Of a stretch of DNA of 64,000 nucleotides, positions 1 to 12,700 are shown one piece after another; positions within the stretch are counted from its first letter, which is position 1, and each line of letters opens with the position of its first letter. The stretch lies in assembly GCF_015832195.1 (NCBI RefSeq), contig NC_052020.1, positions 7,880,254 to 7,944,253 on the forward strand. The letters are read 5' to 3'. The stretch comes from Motacilla alba alba (taxonomy: Eukaryota > Chordata > Aves > Passeriformes > Motacillidae). The notes below the pieces were generated by a model, which searched no databases, was not told the DNA's origin, and worked only from the letters and a program-made list of their open reading frames with translations. The translations under genes and the position numbers were made by a program.

Positions 1-2890
1 CACAGGGATGGGATGCCAGGTTTGGGAGGACAGGAGCACATCTCTGTTTGTGTGCTTTGATTACCTGCAGGAAGGGTCAGAGCCTGGCAGGGCTGCAGGG
101 AGACACGGCTCATCCCTGGGCTCACAAGGCACTAACCTGCTGTTGGTTTTCTTCGTTTTTACAGAGATGGGGTGACTGAAAGGCACTTTCAAAGATTTTA
201 TTCTATCACCAGTCTCGATGAATAGTGAGACACAAGAGATGTAAAACTTAACACTATTCTATCAAAAGCTAACTTATTTCTTGGCTACAATACTTTATAA
301 ATGTTTTTCATTTTCAAAAATGTTTTTCATTTTCAAAAACTTATTAGTTTTTGTTACACAACGCCACTATTACTTCTAACACCAATCACCTGTATTTTTT
401 CTCCACGTGGTCTTGCTACAGTGCATCTTTCACAGTTCTAATTCTCTAAAACCTCTAGTCTTTTTGTAAGGTTATATTTTGAAACTTGTTGATAAACTTG
501 ATTTTAGTTTAATTTCTCTCTTAACAATGTCATCCCTATTCTATGGCTTTCCTAAGTTAGCACGCTTTATCCTAGTCTTTGGATACAGATGTACAAGACT
601 GTCTGAGCTTTCTGTCAGGTTTTGAGAATTCTTTACAAATCCATTTCCCACAGGCCGGGACATCGCTTTTGCTTGGAAATAGTTTTTAGGGCATCGGGGA
701 GAAAAAAAAGTGTAATTTTTCCTTTTTCTTTTCCACTTGGAGATGGGACAAGGGGTAGAGGACTAGTAGTACTTCCCTGTAGGATTTTCCCCAGAGGGAG
801 TGGCAAGGCTTGGCTTGGTCAAAAGTCCCTGAGCAAAGGGGAGCAAAGAGGGCAAAAGGGAAAAAATCTGAGACGGGAAGGGTCGGGAATGTGACTTCCT
901 TCATCTCGAGCAGTTCTGTGTTCTAGAAGTTCCCATTTGTGGAAGTGCTTCTGCTGGGGGGACTTTCTCTCCTCTCAGGCCTTTCCCTGGGGACTGAACA
1001 TGCGTGACTCCAAACCCGGCAGCTCTGGAGCTGACCTTTGTTTCACAAAGCTCCCGAACACGAAATGCAGGGATACTTATCTCTGAGAAATGGAAATGCT
1101 GAGACCCACACGCTGATTACAAGCTCGTCCTGCTGGAAGCTGCCAGGATGGGGTTTACCCACAGCTCAGCAACACTTCCTCCAAGCAAAGGTCTCAGATC
1201 TTACAGGGAACTCTGCAGGGTTTTCCTCTGCCAGGCGCTGCCAGGTGATCGATTCTGTTGGCACAGAAGGATGAGGAATTTGTGGTTGCTACAGGAATGG
1301 TGGGAAAGGGGTAGATCAATAACTCCCAGCAAGACCTGCCTGAAATGACGAGCACGTTAAGTAGCAAGAAACATTTCAGGAGCTGAGATTGGCTGAGTGA
1401 GCTCCTGCAATGACTGCTCTCAAGAGCAGCCTTTTAACTTTCTTCATTTCTGAGACCATGAGCATTCGCTACCTCGTGTTTCGCTTCTCCATGGAGAACA
1501 AACACCTTGAGAGGTTTTGAGTTCAAACTCTGTCAGAGCTTGGCTGAAAAATTTGCCTGAGCTGTGCAGGCAAAATAAAAATAAAAATAAAAATAATAAA
1601 ATAATTTAAAAAAATAAAACTTATGGAGAATTGCAATGGCAATGTGAGGGAAAAGGAGAAATGAATAGGAATGGATGACACAATTCCATATTATTTTAAA
1701 CCATTGTATTTTGTGGTCAAAAAGCCTCAAGTGCTTCACATGTTGACAGAAAAAACTGCATTTTGCTTGGGGAAAAAAGGTCATTTCAACCCCCATGTAT
1801 GAGGCTTGGAGAAGTAAATCCATAGGAATTAAATCTTGTAAATACAATGGAATTAAGAAAATACAGTGGTATTACCAAAATCTTTTTGTTGAACAGGGAG
1901 AAGGACTTTCAACAATTGAAGATTTTGTTTTATACCTCATTTATTCAACTGAAATCATTGGGCTGGGTGATTTATTGCACGTCCCATAACCTGTTATGCA
2001 AAACAAAATGATTTGTAAAGCAAATATCTAATACAAAATGACAAAGCACTGGGCTGCTCCAGAAAATGCAGAGATGCATGGAAAGCAGAAGCATAAGGAG
2101 CAATATTTACAGATGGAATGGAGGGGGAGAATCTGCCCATCGAGTGACCAGTTTCTTGCTGGATTATCAGCTTGAATTAAGTCCGGGGGAGCGAGAACCA
2201 GGATGGAAACAAGGGCAAGGATTTGGTGAGGAGGGGCCACGAGACATCTCCCTTCTCCTGGCCCAGTTGTTCAAGGAACTGGGCTTTTTCCTTCTTTTAA
2301 TGTCATTGATGGTGTGGATCCACAAATAAAGAGATCAGAGAAAAAACACAACACTTTAAAAAACAACGGTACAAATACAGTCTTAAATGGCTCATTTTAA
2401 CCGAAATTTCCAATGTCCATGTGCTTAATGGGTGCAAGACTTTGGGAATAGAAAACCCTGAACTGGATTTTCAGGGATTTCTATTCCCAAAGTCTTGCAC
2501 CCATTAATTCCAAGACAAGTCAATAAATACCAAATCCTTTCCCATTTAGCTCCCGGCCTTCTGAAGGCAGTGACATTTCATTTTCCAGCTGTGCCCCACT
2601 AAGCAGCTGGAGCATTCCTCCCAAAATTCCCTTTGCCTCACAGAAACCCCGACGTTGCATTTCATTTATTAACACTGAAATAATTAATATTGAAAGAATA
2701 AATCGCTAGCACAGAAGTAAAGGTTTACTGAGTGGTGGCAGCTTTTGCTGACTGAAACGTGTAGGACTAAAATCCCACACGTTACGTGGGGATCGTAGGG
2801 ACACACAGGGACATAGCTGGAGACGCAAATCCCCGCCTGACAGACAGAGGAAACAACTGCTCCCGGCGACTGAACTGCGGCCATTAGGGC
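1..2890. other. Region upstream of CAPRIN1, no gene seen
   Basis: AT-rich to neutral DNA with no frame showing a recognisable protein or a consistent exon chain. The only structured element seen is the hairpin at 2425-2507. A stretch of A-rich simple sequence lies at about 1573-1620. In mammals the gene before CAPRIN1 is LMO2; nothing resembling it was recognised, so this is probably intergenic. Confidence 0.6.
2425..2507. repeat. Near-perfect 38-bp hairpin (inverted repeat, 7-nt loop)
   Basis: Positions 2425-2462 are the reverse complement of 2470-2507, with one mismatch (A2455 opposite A2477), around a 7-nt loop. Both ends are TTAA. The length (83 nt) fits a microRNA-type precursor, a tiny inverted-repeat element, or a palindrome made by a template-switch mutation. 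No target-site duplication or terminal motif decides between these. The structure is seen directly; any function is unknown. Confidence 0.9.
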
Positions 2891-3225
2891 TCAGTTAGAG
2901 CCGCTATGGGCTCGCCGGGTGTGTGGGCTGGCCGCAGGGCACAGAGAGGCGCTCCGGAGCACGGTAGTGCGGGGAAGGGGCGGCGGGCGGCGCGGCTCCC
3001 CTCACGGCCGCCCCGCTATTGTGTCTGCCGCGGGGCCGCCCCGCCGCGCGCCTCAAGGACCCGCCGCGCCGCGCCTCCCCCGCGCGGGCGGCGCGGCAGC
3101 TGCCGCCGCGGGCTCCGGCGTTCTCCGCGGGCACCCGCGGGCCGGCCAGGACCCCGCGCGCTCCCGCGCCGCCTCGCCTCTACGCGCCGGCGTGCGCGCC
3201 GCCGCTGCCTCTCTCTCCCTCCCTC

Positions 3226-3264
<39 letters not shown>

Positions 3265-3269
3265 TCCCG

Positions 3270-3378
3270 TGGTAGCAGGAGCAGCGCGGGCGGCGGGGCT
3301 GGAGCGCGGCTGAGGCGGCCATTCCTAAGGAGCGAGAGAGAGCGCAGCGTGTCCCCCCCGGGCTCAGTCGCGCACAGG
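3270..3378 (+). other. CAPRIN1: CAPRIN1 non-coding exon 1 (5' UTR), start uncertain
   Basis: A donor with consensus GTGAGG follows position 3378. A matching pyrimidine-rich acceptor ends at 3704, just before the initiator codon, so a 5' UTR exon upstream is required. Its 3' end is supported by the splice site. Its 5' end is a guess from where the GC-rich, GAG-rich leader begins after the CT tract. Confidence 0.5.
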
Positions 3379-3488
3379 GTGAGGAGGGCGGCGCGGCCCC
3401 TCCGGACACCCCGAGCGGCGCGGGGCGGGGGGGAAGGGGAGCGTGAAGGGAAAATGACCGTTGGGCGCGAGGCGGCCGCCCCGCGCCG

Positions 3489-3498
3489 TCACGTGACC
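3489..3498. promoter_or_regulatory. Palindromic E-box GTCACGTGAC
   Basis: A perfect 10-bp palindrome with a CACGTG core lies in the CpG island, inside CAPRIN1 intron 1. This form matches USF and MiT/TFE (CLEAR-type) binding preferences. Occupancy is inference. Confidence 0.45.
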
Positions 3499-3706
3499 CG
3501 CCGCCCCGCGCGCGCCGAGGGAGGGGCGGGTTTGGGGGGAGGGGGGGGCACCCCCTCCGGGGCGCGCGCCGGGGCAGGTGCGGCTCGTGCGCGCGCGGCC
3601 GCGTGCGCGCTCCCGCGCGTCCCCGCCATCCCCCGTGACGCGCCCGCCGCTCTCTCTCCGCTCTCTTGTCTCTCTCTCTCCCGCCCTCCCTCCCTCCTTC
3701 ACAGAG

Positions 3707-6700
3707 ATGCCCTCGGCTACCAACAGCACCATGGCGAGCAGCACCACCGGCAGCAGCACCGGCAAAGCGGGACCGGGCAGCGAGGCTGCCCCGGCGGCGG
3801 CGGCCCCGCAGGCGGCGGCGGGTGTGAACATCACCACGGTGCAGACCGAGGCCATGAAGCAGATCCTGGGGGTGATCGACAAGAAGCTGCGCAACCTGGA
3901 GAAGAAGAAGGTGATCCCCCACGTCCCTTCAGACCCCCCAGCCCACCCCGGGTGCCCACCCGCCTTCGGCCGTCCCTGCCCCCGAGCCGGTCCGGCCTGT
4001 TTCCCTTCCGCTCCCTTGTGCCGGGCCCTCCGCCGAGCCCTCCCGGATTGTTCCCGGCGTGGCCCCCAGAGGCCGCCTGCTGGAAGGTTCCAGAAGGGCG
4101 AGCGCCGCTCCCCCGGCCTGTCCCCTTCCCCTCCCGGGGTGCCCCTGCCCCATCCCCGGCCGCCCTCCCGTCGCCCCGGGACCCGGCCCGGTTTCCCCTC
4201 GGCTCCTGGAGCAGAGCCCGGAGAGTCGCGGCTGCCGGCCCCCCTTCGCCCCCGCTGCCCGGAGCCCCCTCGGCGGCGCCGCTCCCTTCCCCTTCCCCCT
4301 CCTTCCGCCTTTTGTTCCCCGCGGCGGGGCCTTTCCCAGCCGCGCCGTCCCGGGAATCGGCTCCCCACATGCCCGCTCCGTGCGGCGGCCGGAGCGCGCC
4401 CGGTGCCCGTGGCCCGCGGAGCGGGCGGGCGGAGGCTGCGGTGCCCCCGGTGCCGGGCACATGGACGCGGAGCTGTAACATGGCGGCGGCCCGGCCTCCC
4501 CGGCGGAGCTCATTGTGCCGCCCGCACAAAGCCGGGGCCACCCCACCCCGCCCCAGTGTCATCGCTCGCTTTCCATCGCCCTAAGCTCAACTCTTTGGGA
4601 GCCTGAGCCCAGCTGGAAGCGGCCTTTCACGGGGTATTTTTAGAAGGAGCAGCTACTCAATCCCTGCTGCTCGGACGGTTCGAGTCGTGGCACAGGAGGA
4701 AGAGGCTGTCGTGGTTACTCGCGGTGTGTTTTGCACCCTCTTGGAGGTGGCAGATTAAATGAGCTTCACAGGGCTTTACAACCCCCAGAGCATGAGGTGT
4801 CCATCAGAAAAAGAATTAATACATTGCCTCGAGACTTGCCTCAAGACACCACAGTGCCAAGCTAAATTACCAAAAAATAATTTTATATTTGTGCCAGAGC
4901 CCTTAATCTCTTAGTAGTTTTAGAAGTGAATAAGCACAATAACTGTTCTATTAATTTTTTTAACTGTCACTTTTACTATTTTTCTTAGTGTTCCATATTG
5001 TATAAGGTGGAAGTAGTCCCAGTAAATTAGTCTGTACAGGTGGGTTGTAAAGGAGAGAAGCTGTGCTTTACCTATCAATAATACACTGTGTATCAATAAT
5101 ACACTGTATAAATACACTGTGTACAGTGTAGCTTCCCACTTCAAAACTGGGTGTGGGATTTTCCTGGTTTTTAGAAATGATATGGCAAAAAGCAGCAAGC
5201 AGGACATTTTAGGTAAGTTGTAGAACCAGAGGAGCTTTTCCTCCGTGTCTGTTGTGTGTAGACAGGACAAGATGTCTGTCTTAAACTTGGCTTTAATACA
5301 CAGGAATATCTGCACAGCCAATACTGGTCCTCAGCTCGAGAAAGAGAGCAGATCTTTCTGTCTCTAGTTGTTCTAATACACAAAAATTGTTTGAAAAGTA
5401 ACTGTTGTACCCAACATAAACAAAAATCCTCTGAAAATGTTTTTTATTTTCTTGAAAGCGTGTATTTTAAAAAACCAAAATTAGAAAGTGAACATTCTGA
5501 CCTATTCTGTACTTGGGACTAGTAATCAAGAGGATAAAGCCCATTGTTACTGGGTGAGGGTCCTTGGGAGCATTGTTTTTATTTACCTTTAAATAATTTA
5601 CACTTGCCTTAGCCATTCCATTCTATTTGAGTGGAGTTTTAGTGTTTTACCAAGTGAGTGGAGGGGACAAAGTGCCCTTTTTCTTTCTGGACGTGGCTTT
5701 TGTTGGAAGATGTTCCATGAAATTGGTGTTATTGTATCGTTCCATCTTCCTGGTTCCAACTCAGGAATTACACAGCTTCTCAGAACTGGTGGCTTTTGGG
5801 AGGTTCTGAACTTCCTTGCTAAGTGTTTTACCTCTTTACTGAAAGCATTTATTTTTTGAATACTCTGTGCTGGGCAATGTGGGCTTAAAAACCAGACAGT
5901 GGCTGGGGCTTAGAAAGGAAAAGCTCTGTGTTGTCTCTCTCTGATGAATTAAAGTTCAAAGATTCCCAAGTCTTAAAGGGCTGAAGTTGTGAAACTTCCT
6001 GAAGGAGGACTCTTAAGCACTGCAGAAGTTATGAGAGAAATGGGTTTTGGTGTATTATGCAGAGGAGCTGGTTTGTGGGCTTGAGCCTCTCCCTTGGTGG
6101 GGGAACCAAGAGTTCTGTAGTAAAGAATGCCTTTAGTAAAGAGAGCAGTGCATGCTTTGTGTCTTAAAACAAAGCTCATTGTACGCATCAGGATTTCTTT
6201 ATATTCTGCATCTTCAGACAAGATTATATTTTTTAATTTTTTCCAACCATCCAGAAAGTAAAATTGTTCTGGAAACTGTACAGGCAGGAGTGGGAGAAAT
6301 GCAGTAAATCTCACTGGGAACTTGTGCTCAGTTGGACAGTTAATCCTTTCTTTGTCAGCAGCTGCTAACGAAGGCCAGCAGAGATGATTTTCAGAGCTTT
6401 GTGTCACAGAATGAACACAAATAAATACTTAGACACACATTTCTGAAGGATGTAAAATTACTGCTCTGGAAGAGGGACCATCTTAGGTTTTAAATAAAAG
6501 GAGTGTGCAGCTTTTAGTAAAGGTCACTCTTCATAAAGAAATTTGAATTTTTGGAGTGAAGTTTGTCATGTTTACCTGTAAACATAGAGGATAAAATAAT
6601 GGGACTGCCAAAATACAAATTGAAATAATATTTGTAACTTTGGTCTATGCTAGTTTGAATGTTTCTGTATAAACTAAAACCACTGGATTATTAGTTAAAC

Positions 6701-9700
6701 TTTCATTTTCTTTTCCTAGATGTGACCTCATTTGAAAGAATGAGTATTTATTTTGTTAAAAGGGACTGGAATAAATTCAATTGCTGTTCAGAAATGGATG
6801 TGAAAACATGGCCTGAAAACGTCTGTGTTCCCCTCATCTCTTTGTATTTGGAAAAGATAGGAATGCTATCCTCTGCTCTTAGATGACAAGATATTTGTGT
6901 GTGCATGGAAGGGGGTAATTAAAGGGGTGTTTTCTCTCCAGGACCTTGGGATATGCAGCTCAAGTTTATGTTGAGAAGCTTAGTTAATCTGAAAGTTGCC
7001 TGGACTCCTCCAGGTGTTTGTCAGGTGTCTGGGGTTAGAATCCTGCCAGCTGTCCACGTTCCCTAGGAGAAAATATTTCACCTTCAATTTCTCCTTCTCC
7101 CTGACTCTTCTGGTTTTTGTTTTTAGAGGAGAAGATCCTTTCCAAATTTTAAGCCAATTGAATGTAGATCAAGCTCTGGTTTTGTTTCAGGGCTGGATGA
7201 AAAAACCCAGTTGTTTTTGCTTTCATCTTGTGTAATAGGGCATGAGCCGTGTAAGAACAGCTCATCAAACAAATGTTCTGCCAAAGGGGCAAAATAATTA
7301 ATTTGCTAACATGTGGGCACGGGGATGGGCAGATGTTCACAGAGTAACATGTGAGCTTAAAGCTTGGAGTGAGCCTGGTGTCTGGAGTTGGAAAGATGGC
7401 ACACACTGCCTGTGCCTGGTAACTTGAGCTGCTGTCACTTTATCAGCTTGTCTGAGTTTCCTGCTGAGTGTAACCCTGGCTGGGGTGCCGAGTGAGCAGT
7501 TCACAGGTGCTGCTGTCCTTGCTACACAAGAACTCTCACGGAACAGCGGGTGGACATTTGAAGTTGGTGTGACTTGGTTCAGTGAAATGCTGGAGTTCCC
7601 ATGGGAAACAGGAACCTGGAGTAGAAGCTGGGGTCAGTTTTCCATTCTGGTAGCAGGAGGTTGAAGCTGCCCATTGGTAGCAGCTCTCTCAATGCATTTG
7701 TCCATGGTTTGGGCCTCTTGGATGTTCAGGCTTGTGAGTGGCTCCAGAACCTCTCCTTGGAGGCTTGGTTTGAAATTAATCTTTGGAGTTTAACATGGAA
7801 CAAATGGTAAAATTCATTTCAGACAGCGTGCTATAAGCCTGAATCTTTCTTTGAAACCTCTCTTAGTAGGAATTTTGGATATCAAGCTTCAGGTCTGAAA
7901 AATCAAGCAGTTCATCTGTGAAATCTTGAGGGGATTGGTGCTTTGAGGTTTCAGGCTGGTCTGGTTTGGTTTTAACTGGTTAGTGTAGAATAGGGATTGT
8001 CTCACAGTGAGTTCAGTTTAACTGGACTCATGATGAGCCCAGGGAGCTATGAAACATCTTCTAGTTTCAGTTTTTCAGATGCTGCTTTGGGGTTTGCATC
8101 GTGGTTTTTGTTGGAATGCAGAATGTGTTGGGAGAGACACATTTGTGCTCTAGAATTCACTTGTAAAAGTAACTTTTTGGAGCAAAAATGATGTGTAGAG
8201 CAAAATCCATGTCTCCTACAGTGTAGTCAACTTCCCTGTAAATTCAGAGTGTTTCTGTAGGATATCCTATATGGTGGGGATGTGGAAGGAACATCTCTGC
8301 AGTCACCCAAACTTGGGCTTCCACTCTTCTGTGACTTAATTCTGGTTACTGAAGAAGCTTTTTCTGCCTCTGGGGTTAACTGATCATGAAACTGCAGTCT
8401 CAGAATTGATGTGTCCTTGTCCGTTGTTTAAAAACTAATAAATTATTATGCAGATATTTTTTTTCTAAACCATCAAACTTTTCCCCAGACTGTGGGGAAA
8501 AACCCTCCCGCTAGAATATCTACTAGTGTTACTCAAAAAATCAATTCAGTTTAAACAGAAGAACTGTAAATGTTCTGTGTTCTGGAGTATTGGTGTTATT
8601 GTATCCTTCCATCTTCCTGGTTCCAACTCAGGACTGAAACAGCTTCTCAGAACTGGTGGCTTTTGGGAGGTTCTGAACTTCCTTGCTAAGTGTTTTACCT
8701 CTTTCTTTTTTGAGGAAATAGAAGACTGATTTTGGTTTGGGGGTTTTTTGGTCATTTCTGGGCAGTTTTAGCTGCAAAGCCATGAATAAGTGTGGAGGTG
8801 ATGGTGGAGGGCAAATTACAATGTGGAGATGTAAAACAGGTTAACAAACTTCTAATTTTTAACATGGCATTTATTTGGCCTCAGTGCAAACTGTATTACA
8901 CAGCTATTTTAAATTTTGGATTATCTCGATTGCTTTTGTGCTGTCAAAAGCATTAATTCAGTTTTTGAGATACCTCAGGAGACAAACTTGGAATGTCCTT
9001 TCCATCTTTTCTTGCCTTGTGGTAGACTCTGAATTGCTAAAGATTTACTCCAGCTGTTGGCAGAGGTTACCTTGTCACCTTGCAGCTTGTTGTGCACACT
9101 TGCGCTGCTGTAATTGGTAGAACCATAGCGTTGAAATTATCTGGTTAAATATAGAGCCTCCCTCCTGCTCCTGACCCCCTTTTTTAAGGGTTATTTTTAA
9201 TCTGATGATTCCAGTGATCCAGTTTGCAGCACAGCACTGGAAGTGGTGGCTCAGTGGTCAGGCATTTCTAAGACCAGGGTAGGTTTGGAGGGCAATGCCA
9301 GGTGACCGCAGTTTTTGTTTCCGCTTCAGGATGATATTTTTGAGCCAATTCAGAGGAGGTGAAGAGAATTATCTATTAGTGAATAAAGTAACTCAGTTTT
9401 GGATTCCTGTTAAAGTAAATTCCAGGGCGTAGTTAAGCAGTGAGCACCACAGTCCCAAGAGCCTGTTAGTGGGGCTTTTTCCCCAGGAAACTCCGAAACA
9501 CTTGGGGTGTCTCAGTGGAAAAAGCTGAAGCAGAGTGGCTTGCTGCCTGCAGAGCTGGGAGCTGCTGACTCACGAGCTGTTCAATACACAATTCATGTGC
9601 TCACTTTGCCACTGGATTATTTTTTTTCCTGGTGGTTTGGTTTTCATGCTCGGAGATCTCTGTCTGAGGAGTGAGGGCGAAGTTGAGTAAGGAGGGGTAA

Positions 9701-12700
9701 GAGGAAGAGAGTCTTCCCCTCTTGCAGGCACTGCAGTAGGCTCCTGAGCAGGAATTTCACTGCAGTTGTTTTACAGCTCTAATGCTGCTCTTGGATTGTT
9801 GTTAGTTGACAGTGCAGATTAAAAAGGAAGGCATTTTACTTAATATTTCTGTGTAATGCAGCTTTGGATCTTAAAAGTGTCTTTGTGATGATAGAAGTAT
9901 GCTTACTTGGCAGTCAGAATCTTTGTGGTAACATTTAACTAAATGCACATTGGCTTGTCCTCTGCATTGCAGCTGACAGGGCTTTCCTTCCTCTGCTTTT
10001 ACCTTCCCAACAGGAGTGTTTTGTAAGAAGTAAATGTGAAGACAAGTAACTTTTCTTCTATTCCTAGCAGAAAGAGACGTATTACCCTTGGCTTTTTAGT
10101 TGAATAAAAATAACCAAAGCATTTACATCAGACCTAAGAGTATTTGACCATTCAAGAAAGACCTTGTGCATTGTTCACTATGTTACTGCCATAGCTTCAT
10201 CTGAAAGGACCAACCATGCATGGAAAAAGTATACAGAAAAAAATGGTAGTTATTTAGGGTATTTTTCCCTCTTGCCTCCCTTATGCCCTCAGCCACAAAA
10301 GGGATTCTGTGAGTGTTTCACAGTGTAATTTTGCAATATATGTTGTTTTTTTCAACAAAGTCAAACAAAGTAGTGTTCTGGAATCCAGGGTTCCACCCAT
10401 TTTGTTTTACTGTTGTTGTTTATGGGTTTGTGTTGGAAACTGGATCACAGAATTTGTTTCAGTGCATTTTTGTAGACCCTGTTCAAGCTGGCTCATGTTA
10501 GCAGTCTGTTTACTGAGCAGCCTCACAAACAATTGCATCAGGGTGACCAAGGGAATTGTAATCTGCAGCAGGGGAGCCGGTGACTTGAGCAAGTAGGAAC
10601 TTCCTTTGACATTTGCTTGTCTGCAAAGCCCCTTTGCTTGAGGATTTCAGCCATCAGAGGTGTGGGTTGACCTGGCTTTTCACTGGGGCACTGCAGTGGT
10701 TCAGTTCTTTTACTTCCCTTTCAGCTGCACGGCTCAGCCACACTCTCCCAAATCAAGAGACTGTCCTGTGATTGTCCAAGCATGTCATCATCTGCTCTGA
10801 GATCAGGATGGAGAAGAGTAACCTGACCTTATTTCCTGTTGAGATAGATTTGCAGTGTGCCAAATGCTCTCCAGGGCTGCTTTTTTGATCTGTTAGGAGC
10901 GGTGGCTGCTGCATTTAACAACTGTTACCATGTAGTTTCTGTCCCCAGCATGAAACTCCAGTAATATATTTTTGGAGCTCTGCAAGTTCTTGCTTTGACT
11001 TTGTCTAGGCCATTGCTGGCTCTGATACACTGGAAGGTGAAGTAGTGAAATGTTCTTTCTGACCTGGAGGACTTAAAAAGATCCAGCACCAAAAATGACA
11101 TCAAAAGGACCAAGCCTCATAAGGGTGATAGGGTTTCAGGAAATAATGGTGGGCATCAAATACTTGCTTGATAAACTGTTCCACAGACTTTGATCTTTCC
11201 AAAAGTGAGATTAAGCATAGAAGTTGAATTAACTAGAACAATACCAGTTAAGTATTTTAACTGAAAAGTCTGAAATGAAGAGCAGCAGCAGCCAAACAAG
11301 GTGTCACTCAGTGCCAATGTAAACCCTGAGACAGCAGTGGCATCAGGATTTTGATTCTTTGACATTCAGAATTAAGGGTTCTCCTGCTTCTCGTGTTTTG
11401 TTATCCTAGATTGGGAAGATAATTGTTAAGGATTTGTTTTAATAACTTTTTAAATGAGATAATGGCAAATTTCATTCAAAATGCAGCGATTTGTGATAAT
11501 ACAGAAATGGTGGAAACAGCATAATAGTTAGGTGTGTTGTCCTTAGAGGCTTTGTTTCCTTTTGGAGACCCTTTGTAGTTAGCCTGTAGAGTCTGTCACT
11601 GGGGCACACAGGAGTTTTACCTGATCCTGGCTGATGCCACTCTTCTGTGTGGTTTCTGTTCAAGCAGATGAGAAAACTGATCCTGCTGAAAAGTAGCCTC
11701 ATGATTATTTTTTCAATTTCTTCCTGTGGAAAAAAAATCCTAATGCTCTTGAACAAAAACTATTTTAGAGCTATTAATATGAATTGTGTTGGTGGGCATT
11801 CTTGCACAGAGGATTAGAAACTGTTTAAAATTCTTTACAACTATCTTAAGTGATGAAGCTACAGGGAATCACAGTTCTGAATTTTAATAGCCTTGACAGT
11901 GGGGGTTTGCAGTCAGAGTTTTGGTATTGTGGTGATAAAGTGGTGATAAGCTCTACCTCAGCCCTCAGTTCAGCTCTCTGCTGTTTGGACTGAAGGACGT
12001 GTCCATTGAGGGTGCTTGTCCCCTTAGGAGGAATGTGAATTTCCTTGGAAATTCCAACTAGCCATGAAGACATTGTAATAGCCAAATAAACAAGATAAAA
12101 ATATTTATCTCCTGGGAAAATATTTACATTTTAACCCAGAAGACAGTTTTTCTCCTGTACGCTTTCTACAGGACAGTATGTGCTTGTGTAACACGGTGCA
12201 GTCTGTGTAGTGTAATTTAGAGTGCATAATTTTGTTAGCACAAGTAGAAAAAAAAGCTTTAAACTGATTTTTGCCTCTTCATAACAGCATTTTTCTTTTG
12301 TTTCAGAGCAAACTTGATGATTACCAGGAACGAATGAACAAGGGAGAACGCCTGAATCAAGATCAACTGGTAAAAACAACCAAAAAAATCCTAACCAGAT
12401 CTCTTTTAAAATTGTTTTGTTATCTTTGTGGTGAGGAGTTTCTCCTGCCTCTCTCCTTTTTGGGGCTGGTTTTTAAAGTAGGTTATTGCAGAGCTTGATT
12501 CAGCAGCAGTTTTGCAGTTGTAAATAAAAAGCAAGTATCAATTTCAATTCAGTTGTGTGGTGCAAACTGCACATTGATACTTCAAGAAATTACCAGATGC
12601 TCAGTCTTCTGTGAAGTCCAGTCCTTAACAATTATCTTCCCAGTCTAGGATCAACAGTGTTTTGTGGATGATTTTTAACACTGAGAAAGTGAAGGGACAA

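Larger units (their letters stand above)
2890..4560. promoter_or_regulatory. CAPRIN1: CAPRIN1 CpG-island promoter and first-exon region
   Basis: A sharp rise in G+C and CpG begins at about 2890 and ends at about 4560. It brackets the first coding exon of CAPRIN1. It holds a long CT/TC pyrimidine tract (3209-3267), a second one before the exon 2 acceptor (about 3650-3700), and a palindromic E-box at 3489-3498. No TATA box is evident, as is usual for a broad CpG-island promoter. The transcription start is not visible directly; I place it around 3200-3300. Confidence 0.75.
3911..12306 (+). other. CAPRIN1: CAPRIN1 intron 2 (8.4 kb), no nested gene seen
   Basis: Bounded by donor GTGATC at 3911 and acceptor TTTCAG ending at 12306. 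Its first 650 bases are still CpG island. The remainder is ordinary AT-rich intron. It contains a pair of about 117-bp direct repeats (5722-5838 and 8589-8704) and short tandem copies of ATACACTGT near 5090-5130. No RNA gene or coding block was recognised. Confidence 0.8.

Noticed and set aside
3019..4584. Long + strand open frame of about 520 codons in the CAPRIN1 CpG island
   Set aside because: Composition is Pro/Arg/Ala-rich as expected from GC-rich DNA. It overlaps the real CAPRIN1 exon in another frame and resembles no protein.
4676..4690. GGTTCGAGTCG, a tRNA B-box-like motif
   Set aside because: No A box, acceptor stem or terminator is found at the right spacing, so it is probably chance.
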